Positions 1 to 5,287 of a DNA stretch of 5,906 nt are shown piece after piece (the first letter of the stretch is position 1; every line of letters begins with the position of its first letter). The notes under the pieces are model-generated. The model saw only the letters and a list, made by a program, of their open reading frames with translations, was not told the origin of the DNA and searched no databases. The translations under genes were made by a program, and so were the position numbers. This stretch comes from Candidatus Sulfotelmatobacter sp. (GTDB lineage: Bacteria; Acidobacteriota; Terriglobia; Terriglobales; Acidobacteriaceae): NCBI GenBank assembly GCA_030049565.1, contig JASIKQ010000554.1, positions 1-5,906 of the forward strand, given 5' to 3'.

Positions 1-441
1 GGCGATATCGTGCATAGCCGCGTCGCGCGTTCGGCCTGTCATCTGCTGACCAAGTTCGGGGTGAAGATCACCCTCTGCGGCCCGGCGGAGTTCGTGCCCG
101 AAGTCGCCGCCACCCTTGCAGCCGGGCTGCGCATTTCGCGCCATTCGGAAGAAGCTTTGCGGGGCGCAGATGTGGTGATGCTCTTGCGGGTGCAGAAGGA
201 ACGTCTTGCAGGACAAAAAATCGGTTTGCAGGACTATATTGCGCATTATCAAATGAACGCAGCCCGTCTCAAACTGGCGAAACGGGATGCGATCGTGATG
301 CATCCCGGTCCGATTATTCGTGGCCTGGAGTTGACCTCGGAAGTGGCCGACGGTCCGCAGTCGGTGATCGTCGATGAAGTGCGCAACGGAGTTCCGGTGC
401 GCATGGCAATTCTGGCGCGGGCGCTGGGAAGGGCGAAATGA
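1..441 (+). CDS. pyrB: Aspartate carbamoyltransferase catalytic subunit, C-terminal part (5' truncated by window edge)
   Basis: ATCase joins carbamoyl phosphate and L-aspartate to give N-carbamoyl-L-aspartate, the second step of cytosolic de novo UMP synthesis. The reading frame is open from base 1 and gives 146 residues, beginning with GDIVHSRVARS, the family signature at the hinge into the aspartate-binding domain. Further signatures follow: LRVQKER at about residues 62-68, whose Arg and Gln correspond to the aspartate-binding R229/Q231 of E. coli PyrB; MHPGP at about 100-104; and the C-terminal VRMAIL helix. Catalytic chains are usually about 305-315 residues, so roughly 165 N-terminal residues, including the carbamoyl-phosphate site, lie outside the window. 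The GTG at base 10 encodes the Val of the signature and is not a start. The stop TGA overlaps the ATG of the next ORF (ATGA), suggesting translational coupling. pyrC follows, which confirms the pathway context. Nothing in the visible half looks damaged. Confidence 0.97.
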   Translation, partial: GDIVHSRVARSACHLLTKFGVKITLCGPAEFVPEVAATLAAGLRISRHSEEALRGADVVMLLRVQKERLAGQKIGLQDYIAHYQMNAARLKLAKRDAIVMHPGPIIRGLELTSEVADGPQSVIVDEVRNGVPVRMAILARALGRAK

Positions 442-448
442 GAATCGC

Positions 449-487
449 AACTTCAATGCCGCGGATGCACGCGGATGCGCGCGCATT
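449..487 (+). repeat. Left terminal repeat of element 1
   Basis: This 39-nt end begins AACTTC and carries CGCGGA at 460 and 470 and a degenerate CGCGCA at 480, an exact 10-bp period. It is identical to the left arm of element 2 at 32 of 39 positions. In the frame of the GxxExxY ORF the repeat reads as the short stretch HADARA. Confidence 0.75.
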
Positions 488-727
488 AAAGCATGCCGAG
501 CTTACCGGGAAGCTCATGGGAATTTTCTTCAAGATCGGGCAATTCTGCGCCGACATTCTCGTAGATCGCAATGTCATCGTAGAGCTGAAGACGGGCCGCG
601 AAATCGATCTCGCGTGGGAAAAACAGTTACTGAATTATCTTCGCGCAACCCGCATCGAAGTCGGTCTGCTGTGCAACTTCGGCCCCAATGCCCAATTCCG
701 CCGCTATGGGTTCGAAAATACAAGAAA

Positions 728-766
728 AACTCCGCGAGATCCGCGTGTATCCGTGGAAAAGAAGTT
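728..766 (-). repeat. Right terminal repeat of element 1
   Basis: Read on the minus strand, this end begins AACTTC. Its outer 28 nt match the left arm of element 2 at 24 of 28 and the left arm of element 1 at 23 of 28. On the plus strand, TCCGCG occurs at 731 and 740 and TCCGTG at 750. The inner 10 nt need a small compensating indel to align with the right arm of element 2. Confidence 0.7.
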
Positions 767-770
767 GCCC

Positions 771-775
771 GGGAG
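771..775 (+). promoter_or_regulatory. Shine-Dalgarno sequence of pyrC
   Basis: GGGAG lies 6 nt before ATG 782. It supports that start over the upstream extension of the same frame (back to base 374), which would read through the repeat arms and pyrB coding sequence. The site lies 4 bp outside the right end of element 1, so the insertion left it intact. Confidence 0.65.
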
Positions 776-781
776 CCTCCC

Positions 782-2080
782 ATGAGCCGCCAAGCCAGCC
801 TGCTGATTAAAGGCGGTCACGTCATAGATCCGGCGGCCAAGAGCAATGCGCCCATGGACATCCTTCTGCGCGACGGCCGTGTGGCCGAAGTGGCGCCGCC
901 AAACAAAGTTCGCGGCGGGGCCGACGAAAAGTTCGACGCCCGCGAGCTGATCGTTGCCCCGGGCTTCATCGATCTCCACGTCCACATGCGCGAGCCCGGA
1001 CAGAGCTACAAAGAAACCATCGCCAGCGGAACCGCAGCCGCAGCCGCGGGAGGTTTCACTTCGGTTTGCACCATGCCGAACACCGCGCCGGTCGTCGATA
1101 CCGATGCCTGGGTAGCGTGGCTGCGGCGCCCCGAACGTGGCGCTTTAGTCAACGTGTTTCCGGTCGCTGCGGCCACTCGCGGATCGCGCGGGCAATCGCT
1201 CACGGATTTCGCCGCTTTGCAGCGCGCCGGAGCAGTTGCGGTCACTGATGATGGCAAGCCCATCCTCAATGACGAAGTCATGCGCGCGGCTTTGCGTTTG
1301 GGCGCGGAATTGAACCTGCCGGTCGTGCAGCACGCTGAAGATACGCGGATGACGGAGCACTGCTCGATGCACCAGGGACGTACCAGCTTTCGACTGGGTT
1401 TGCGCGGAATGCCTGCTGAGGCCGAAGCGAGCATCGTCGATCGCGACGTCGGCTTCGCACAGCAGATTCGCGAATCACGTTTGCATGTGGCGCATCTTTC
1501 CACGTCCGAGGCGCTTAAGTCTGTGCGCCGCGGAAAACGCGCCCGGGCGCGTGTGACCTGCGAAATTACGCCGCACCATTTCACCTTGCTCGATTCCGAT
1601 GTAGGCGAGTACAACACGCATTGCAAGATGAACCCGCCGCTGCGCTCGGCTGCCGATCGCGAGGCAATCCTGGTCGCGCTTGCCGATGGCACCGTCGATG
1701 CCATCGCCACCGATCACGCTCCTCACGCCGCCCACGAAAAACAAGTCGAGTTCGAGCACGCCGCCTTCGGCATTACCGGCCTCGAGACCGCCCTGGCATT
1801 GGCGATCACAAAGCTGCATCGGGAACATAAGATTCCGTTGACGCGAATCGTTGAACTTTTCACTGCCGGTCCGGCGCGAGTCTTCGATCTGCGCGGGCGC
1901 GGTTCGCTCCAGCGCGGCAACTTCGCCGACATGACCATCTTCGATCCCAAGAAACGCTGGACGTTCGAGGCGGCGAAATCGCGCTCGCTCTCGCGCAACA
2001 CGCCGTTCGATGGATGGCAGTTGACCGGGAGGGTAGTGGCTACGATTGTTGGCGGGAAGATTGTTTACCGCACAAACTGA
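782..2080 (+). CDS. pyrC: Dihydroorotase (type I)
   Basis: Dihydroorotase cyclises N-carbamoyl-L-aspartate to L-dihydroorotate, the third step of pyrimidine synthesis, directly after the PyrB reaction. The 432-residue product has the length of bacterial type I enzymes and an N-terminal start typical of the family (LLIKGGHVIDP, residues 7-17). The metal-site motifs are all in place: DLHVHMREPG (H66, H68 and substrate-binding R70), MPNT (N100), TDDG (D157), HAED (H184), HLST (H238) and TDHAPH (D311, metal ligand and likely catalytic base). KMNPPLR (282-288) is the conserved substrate loop. The C-terminus (GNFADMTIFDP, then VGGKIVYR) is the usual amidohydrolase beta-sandwich end. The full metal set means it should be active in its own right, unlike inactive DHO homologues that only scaffold ATCase. 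The ATG overlaps the stop of the GxxExxY ORF, and the gene ends flush against the convergent kbl gene. Confidence 0.97.
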   Translation: MSRQASLLIKGGHVIDPAAKSNAPMDILLRDGRVAEVAPPNKVRGGADEKFDARELIVAPGFIDLHVHMREPGQSYKETIASGTAAAAAGGFTSVCTMPNTAPVVDTDAWVAWLRRPERGALVNVFPVAAATRGSRGQSLTDFAALQRAGAVAVTDDGKPILNDEVMRAALRLGAELNLPVVQHAEDTRMTEHCSMHQGRTSFRLGLRGMPAEAEASIVDRDVGFAQQIRESRLHVAHLSTSEALKSVRRGKRARARVTCEITPHHFTLLDSDVGEYNTHCKMNPPLRSAADREAILVALADGTVDAIATDHAPHAAHEKQVEFEHAAFGITGLETALALAITKLHREHKIPLTRIVELFTAGPARVFDLRGRGSLQRGNFADMTIFDPKKRWTFEAAKSRSLSRNTPFDGWQLTGRVVATIVGGKIVYRTN

Positions 2081-2083
2081 TCA
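2078..2083. other. Abutting convergent stop codons of pyrC and kbl (TGATCA)
   Basis: The TGA of pyrC (2078-2080) and the TGA of kbl on the other strand (2081-2083) sit back to back and make the palindrome TGATCA with no intervening base. No hairpin followed by a T-run is visible within about 60 bases on either side, so transcripts of each operon probably run into the opposite coding sequence. Confidence 0.9.
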
Positions 2084-3295
2084 CCTGAGAATCCCCATCC
2101 TCTTCCCAACCCTCCCCAGCACCTCCATCGCCTGACTCAACTCTTCTCTCGTATGCGTCGCGGTCATGATGGTGCGGATACGGGCTTTGCCCTCGGGAAC
2201 CGTCGGGAACGCAATGCCGGTGCCGAGGACGCCTTCATGGAACAGTTCGCGGGAGAAGTCCATGGTGAGCTTGCCGTCGCCAATGATGATGGGCGTGATC
2301 GGAGTTTCGCTGGCTGGCGTGGTGCGGCCGCCGATGTCGAAGCCGAGCAGTCCCAGTTCTTTTTTCCAGAAGCGCGTGTTCTCCCAAAGTTTTTCCATCC
2401 GCTCCGGCTCGCTTTCGAGAACGTCGAATGCCGCGATACACGTCGCTGCTACTGACGGCGGATGCGAAGTCGAAAACAAAAACGGCCGCGCCCGGTGATA
2501 AAGAAAATCGATGAGATCGCGCGTGCCGCAGACATATCCGCCGAGTGCGCCGATGGCCTTGGAGAGCGTGCCGACTTGAATGTCCACGCGCCCGTGCATC
2601 TTGAAATGATCAATCGTGCCGCGGCCATTGCGGCCCAGCACGCCGGAAGCGTGCGCGTCGTCCACCATCATGATGGCGCCGCATTTTTCTGCGAGATCGC
2701 AGAGCGCGGGCAGCGGGCCGATGTCGCCATCCATCGAAAACACGCCGTCAGTGATCAGCAGCTTCTTGCCCGCCTCATTTTTCACACTTGCCAGTTTTTC
2801 TTCCGCCTGCCCGATGTTCTTGTGCTCGAACACTAAAATCTTTGCCTTCGATAACCGCGCGCCGTCGATGATGGAAGCGTGATTCAAAGCGTCGGAGATG
2901 ATGAAATCGTCTTTGCCCAGAATCGCCGATACCGTGCCCGCATTCGCTGCGAAGCCCGACTGAAAAACCACGCAGGCTTCCACATTCTTGAAGCGGGCAA
3001 TTTTCTCTTCCAGCTCCATGTGGATACGCATGGTGCCGGCAATCGTGCGCACCGCACCTGATCCCACACCGAACTTGCGCGTGGCTTCGAGCGCCGCTTC
3101 GCGCAGTTTAGGATGCGTCGTCAGGCCGAGATAATTATTCGAAGCGAGATTAATTACTTTCTTGCCGTCGAAACTGCAGACCGGAGCCTGCTCATCTTCA
3201 AGCACGCGCAGCTTAAAGTGCGTGCCCTTGGCCTTGAGTTCGTCGAGTTGATCGGTGAGATAGGAGAGAGGGTTGGTGCGGATTGCAGTAGTCAT
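2081..3295 (-). CDS. kbl: 2-amino-3-ketobutyrate CoA ligase (glycine C-acetyltransferase)
   Basis: Kbl is a PLP enzyme of the alpha-oxoamine synthase family. In the catabolic direction it cleaves 2-amino-3-ketobutyrate with CoA to glycine and acetyl-CoA, using the product of threonine dehydrogenase. The 404 residues compare with 398 in E. coli. Visible motifs are SNNYLGL (52-58), SGFAANAG (113-120), NHAS with the ring-stacking H139, VDDAHASG (211-218; D212 and H215 contact PLP) and GTLSKAIGALGGY (242-254), in which K246 is the Schiff-base lysine. The C-terminal FPTVPEGKARIR carries the conserved substrate-carboxylate region. The related enzymes KAS (8-amino-7-oxononanoate synthase) and ALA synthase share these motifs, but the sequence style and the adjacent tdh favour Kbl. 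ATG 3295 has an AAGAGG Shine-Dalgarno sequence. kbl is the second gene of a tdh-kbl operon whose intergenic space is filled by element 2. Confidence 0.95.
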   Translation of the reverse strand: MTTAIRTNPLSYLTDQLDELKAKGTHFKLRVLEDEQAPVCSFDGKKVINLASNNYLGLTTHPKLREAALEATRKFGVGSGAVRTIAGTMRIHMELEEKIARFKNVEACVVFQSGFAANAGTVSAILGKDDFIISDALNHASIIDGARLSKAKILVFEHKNIGQAEEKLASVKNEAGKKLLITDGVFSMDGDIGPLPALCDLAEKCGAIMMVDDAHASGVLGRNGRGTIDHFKMHGRVDIQVGTLSKAIGALGGYVCGTRDLIDFLYHRARPFLFSTSHPPSVAATCIAAFDVLESEPERMEKLWENTRFWKKELGLLGFDIGGRTTPASETPITPIIIGDGKLTMDFSRELFHEGVLGTGIAFPTVPEGKARIRTIMTATHTREELSQAMEVLGRVGKRMGILR

Positions 3296-3299
3296 GGTG

Positions 3300-3305
3300 C
3301 CTCTT
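3300..3305 (-). promoter_or_regulatory. Shine-Dalgarno sequence of kbl
   Basis: AAGAGG on the minus strand ends 4 nt before ATG 3295. The end of element 2 (3308) is only 2 bp away, so a hairpin formed by the element in the tdh-kbl mRNA would sit directly against this ribosome-binding site. Confidence 0.6.
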
Positions 3306-3307
3306 GA

Positions 3308-3346
3308 AACTTCTTTGCCGCAGATTCACGCGGATGAACGCGGATT
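3308..3346 (+). repeat. Left arm of element 2
   Basis: The arm holds three 10-bp-spaced units: CGCAGA at 3319, CGCGGA at 3329 and CGCGGA at 3339. It is the best match to the left end of element 1 (32 of 39). Confidence 0.85.
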
Positions 3347-3408
3347 CAAACTAATCAGTTTAATACCTTGAAAGAGCCGAGAAAATCGAAGACGGGCTGA
3401 ACGGTTCT

Positions 3409-3447
3409 AATCCGCGTAGATCCGCGCAAATCCGCGGCAGAGAAGTT
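3409..3447 (-). repeat. Right arm of element 2
   Basis: The arm holds TCCGCG at 3411, 3421 and 3431, exactly 10 bp apart, and is the reverse complement of the left arm at 33 of 39 positions. It ends GAAGTT, 7 bp from the tdh stop codon. Confidence 0.85.
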
Positions 3448-3454
3448 GACGAAG

Positions 3455-4507
3455 CTATTTCACGCCGTTCGGATACACCAGAATCTTGCTCGCCTCTCCG
3501 GTCTTCAACCGCTCCATAGCCTTGCCAAAATCTTTCATTGGGATGCGGTCGGTGATGACGGGGTGCAGGTCGAGCTTGCCGGCTTTCAGCAGCGCGGTCA
3601 TTTGATACCAGGTTTGATACATGCGGCGCCCGTTGATGCCCTGGATGGTGATGCCCTTAAAAATAATGTCTTCGGAGAAATTTACCGGGATAGGTTTTGA
3701 TGTCAGGCCAAGAAGAGAAATTCTGCCGCCACGCCGCACGATATCGAATGCTGTCCGAATCGAGTCGGGATGGCCAGCCATTTCGAGGACGACGTCAACG
3801 CCGAGGCCGCCGGTTTTTTCCAGCACCATCGAGCTGACTTTTTCTTTGGCGGGATCGAGAACGTAATCGGCCTTCATCTCACGTGCGATCTTGCGCCGGT
3901 GCTCGTTGATTTCGATGGCGAAAACGGTAGTCGCGCCACAGGCTCTGGCAACGGCGATTGAGAACAGGCCGATGGGGCCGCAGCCGGTAATGGCTACGGT
4001 TTTGGCGGCGATATCGCCGGCCAGGACCGTATGTACCGCGTTGCCCAGCGGATCGAGAATGGATGCGTACTCGTGCGGAATCGCGGGATCGAGCTTCCAG
4101 ATGTTTGACTCGGGAATGACCACATATTCGGCGAAGGCGCCATTGGCGTCCACGCCGATAATTTTTACATTCTGGCAAATGTGGGCTTCGCCGGTGCGGC
4201 ATTGCAGACACTTGCCGCAGGCCACGTGCATCTCCGCCGAAACGAAGTCGCCTTCTTTCACGCTGGTGACTTCGTCGCCGAAGGCTGCAACCTCGCCGCA
4301 GAATTCGTGGCCGGGAATCAGGGGAGGATGGATGCGCTTCTGCGCCCAGCGGTCCCAGTTATAGATGTGCAGGTCGGTGCCACAGATGGAGGCAACCTTG
4401 ACTTTGACCAGAACGTCGGTGCGTCCGAAGGCGGGGACCTTGACTTCGCGGATATCTGCTCCGGGCGCGGCCTCGGGCTTAACTACTGCGGACATGGTGG
4501 TTGGCAT
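3455..4507 (-). CDS. tdh: L-threonine 3-dehydrogenase, zinc-dependent (MDR family)
   Basis: Tdh oxidises L-threonine with NAD+ to 2-amino-3-ketobutyrate, which Kbl then cleaves; the two form the main threonine-to-glycine catabolic route in the cytosol. The 350-residue product matches medium-chain dehydrogenase threonine dehydrogenases (about 340-350). ICGTDLHIYNWD (41-52) contains catalytic-zinc ligand C42 and is highly characteristic of Tdh; GHEF gives H67 and E68. C97, C100, C103 and C111 form the structural zinc lobe. The Rossmann motif is GCGPIG (175-180), with acidic E199 at the end of the second strand, favouring NAD+ over NADP+. LDPLGNAVHT (151-160) is also typical. ATG 4507 is preferred over ATG 4495 because TAAGG lies 8 nt before it and none precedes the second. 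The gene is first in the tdh-kbl operon; the gene order is the reverse of E. coli kbl-tdh. Confidence 0.96.
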   Translation of the reverse strand: MPTTMSAVVKPEAAPGADIREVKVPAFGRTDVLVKVKVASICGTDLHIYNWDRWAQKRIHPPLIPGHEFCGEVAAFGDEVTSVKEGDFVSAEMHVACGKCLQCRTGEAHICQNVKIIGVDANGAFAEYVVIPESNIWKLDPAIPHEYASILDPLGNAVHTVLAGDIAAKTVAITGCGPIGLFSIAVARACGATTVFAIEINEHRRKIAREMKADYVLDPAKEKVSSMVLEKTGGLGVDVVLEMAGHPDSIRTAFDIVRRGGRISLLGLTSKPIPVNFSEDIIFKGITIQGINGRRMYQTWYQMTALLKAGKLDLHPVITDRIPMKDFGKAMERLKTGEASKILVYPNGVK

Positions 4508-4515
4508 AACGGCTA

Positions 4516-4520
4516 CCTTA
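4516..4520 (-). promoter_or_regulatory. Shine-Dalgarno sequence of tdh
   Basis: TAAGG on the minus strand lies 8 nt before ATG 4507. It decides between that start and the in-frame ATG four codons later, which has no such site. Confidence 0.5.
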
Positions 4521-4549
4521 TGAATTCGGACTGGAATACAAAACCTATG

Positions 4550-4558
4550 ATTCTAGCA
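4550..4558 (-). promoter_or_regulatory. Possible extended -10 promoter for tdh-kbl
   Basis: The minus strand reads TGCTAGAAT, an extended -10 (TGn followed by TAGAAT, one change from TATAAT). It would start transcription near 4543 and leave a leader of about 35 nt. No good -35 box is seen at 17 bp, which extended -10 promoters tolerate. It lies in the 157-bp gap between the DUF1572 gene and tdh, where a promoter is expected. The rest of this gap shows only a short GGCCG/CGGCC inverted repeat and no clear terminator. Confidence 0.35.
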
Positions 4559-4664
4559 CCGCTGGTCTCTGGACTTCGCCGCGCAGGAACGGCCTCTCAG
4601 CCACGGCCGGTTTTCACGACTTCGAGCCCAAAAGCATACCGACTAACACCCCGAGCCATTGATA

Positions 4665-5219
4665 TCACTTCTCAGGAAGCGATCCCCGAGCTGATTTCGC
4701 AGGCGCTTTCTTGAATTCCTCCGACTTGCCGCGTGGAATGCTCAGCGTCTTCCACTCGGTCGAGCGCAGATGTTTCGCCAGAAACACGAGCTGGCCCGTA
4801 TGCTGGGCGTAGTGCGCGAGCTGGCGATTAATCGCCTGCAGCACAGTGTGCGGCTCGCCCCGGACTGTCACGCTGCGCATCACGTCCTCTGGTTTGAGCG
4901 ACTCGATTGCACTCAGCACGAGATTCCATCCATCCTCCCACCACTTCATTACCTCGGCCCGAGTGGTCGCAGGAGTGATTTCAAATTCGCGGTCGCGAAA
5001 GCGATCGGGCTTCTCGCCGTCGGAGGTTAGGAAATCAGTGAAGCGCGAGCGCATATTGCCGGCGATATGCTTAACCAGGATCGCTACGGAGTTTGATTCA
5101 GGGTCGATGGTGACGAAGAAATCTTCGTCACCAAGCTGAGCCATGGCGGCCTCGCCCATGCGTTTGTGGCCGCGCATCTGGCGGCGGGCTTCTTCGAGGT
5201 AGTGGGCAGCAAGATCCAT
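4665..5219 (-). CDS. DUF1572 family protein (DinB/YfiT-like four-helix superfamily)
   Basis: The 184-residue product matches the DUF1572 branch of the DinB superfamily, small cytosolic four-helix-bundle proteins. Several relatives bind a divalent metal and act as thiol-dependent transferases; the substrate of this branch is not known. The segment DPESNSVAILVKHIAGN (39-55), followed by RFTDFLTSDGEKPDR, is very typical. A three-histidine metal site is visible: H51 in the second helix and H136 and H140 in LAHYAQHTGQ (135-143). The C-terminal 25 or so residues are Lys/Ser/Ala-rich and probably disordered. ATG 5219 is the family-typical start (MDLAAHYLEEA), and an in-frame TAA lies two codons upstream. 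The ribosome-binding site is weak (an A-rich stretch and TAAG). It is co-oriented with the membrane-protein gene 68 bp upstream and tdh 157 bp downstream. A link to threonine catabolism is not evident. Confidence 0.85.
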   Translation of the reverse strand: MDLAAHYLEEARRQMRGHKRMGEAAMAQLGDEDFFVTIDPESNSVAILVKHIAGNMRSRFTDFLTSDGEKPDRFRDREFEITPATTRAEVMKWWEDGWNLVLSAIESLKPEDVMRSVTVRGEPHTVLQAINRQLAHYAQHTGQLVFLAKHLRSTEWKTLSIPRGKSEEFKKAPAKSARGSLPEK

Positions 5220-5287
5220 GACTTATTTTTTTTCTGCGGCGCCATCGCGCCTTTCCATCCTTTGATCCACTTCCTGGAACTTCCGAA

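Larger units (their letters stand above)
449..766 (+). mobile_element. Element 1: 318-bp GxxExxY-carrying element with inverted terminal repeats
   Basis: The segment starts AACTTC and ends GAAGTT. Its outermost 28 nt (449-476 against the reverse complement of 739-766) match at 23 of 28 positions. Its left 39 nt match the left end of the second element (3308-3346) at 32 of 39. It contains nearly all of the GxxExxY remnant. The dinucleotide GC lies directly outside both ends (447-448 and 767-768), a possible target duplication, though a weak one at this length. Removing the element and one GC would leave pyrB and pyrC 20 bp apart with the pyrC Shine-Dalgarno sequence intact. There is no transposase, so movement would need help in trans or by the GxxExxY product; mobility is inferred from the shared ends, not demonstrated. 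Confidence 0.65.
438..785 (+). pseudogene. GxxExxY / PDDEXK_3 family protein with internal deletion, between pyrB and pyrC
   Basis: This 115-codon ORF matches the GxxExxY family (PD-(D/E)XK nuclease-like; exact cellular role unknown). The N-terminal HAELTGKLMGIFF (residues 19-31) and the C-terminal core ADILVDRNVIVELK (38-51), QLLNYLRAT (63-71) and VGLLCNFGP (75-83) are typical. The stretch that should join them, holding the G-x-x-E-x-x-Y motif that names the family, is missing: residue 31-33 runs almost straight into residue 36. From memory of the family (about 125-135 residues), some 40 residues have been lost in frame near base 537. The nuclease-like D39, E49-x-K51 and Q63 remain. The first 10 or so codons and the last 18 or so are read from repeat arms and flanking DNA. 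The start is ATG 438 (ATGA overlap with pyrB) or ATG 465 inside the element; the stop TGA 783-785 overlaps the pyrC ATG. It is probably non-functional as a nuclease, but still an open frame linking pyrB and pyrC. Confidence 0.8.
3308..3447. mobile_element. Element 2: 140-bp non-coding miniature inverted-repeat element between tdh and kbl
   Basis: Two 39-nt arms (3308-3346 and 3409-3447) are inverted repeats identical at 33 of 39 positions and enclose a 62-bp, more AT-rich centre with no ORF of note. The ends AACTTC/GAAGTT and the CGCGGA units match those of element 1. The dinucleotide GA borders both sides (3306-3307 and 3448-3449). Removing the element and one GA leaves 17 bp between tdh and kbl, a normal operon gap. 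No recognisable piece of a GxxExxY gene remains in the centre in either orientation. The simplest reading is a MITE-like relative of the GxxExxY element; a stand-alone dispersed palindromic repeat is the alternative. Confidence 0.7.

Noticed and set aside
460..480. CGCGGA tandem units as a CRISPR or simple tandem array
   Set aside because: There are only three 10-bp units per arm, arranged as inverted pairs at element ends, with no spacer-repeat structure.
374..781. Upstream extension of the pyrC frame by 136 codons
   Set aside because: It would overlap pyrB coding sequence and read through the element in a non-family frame. The encoded residues resemble no dihydroorotase N-terminus, while ATG 782 has a Shine-Dalgarno sequence and the family start.
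1006..1710. 234-codon antisense ORF within pyrC
   Set aside because: It has low-complexity Ala/Arg/Ser composition, no family resemblance, and is fully antisense to a confidently identified gene.
3347..3408. Relic of a GxxExxY coding sequence in the centre of element 2
   Set aside because: Reading the 62-bp centre in the likely frames gives none of the conserved segments (ELTGK, VELK, QLLNYL).
4588..4615. Inverted repeat CGGCC/GGCCG in the DUF1572-tdh gap as a terminator
   Set aside because: The stem is only about 5 bp with a 10-nt loop, and no T-run follows it in the direction of the DUF1572 transcript.
3879..4714. Long opposite-strand or alternate-frame ORFs across tdh and its upstream region (3891-4364, 4181-4714, 3879-4211)
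   Set aside because: They lie over a clear tdh coding sequence, show no recognisable motifs, and are typical of open shadow frames in GC-rich DNA.
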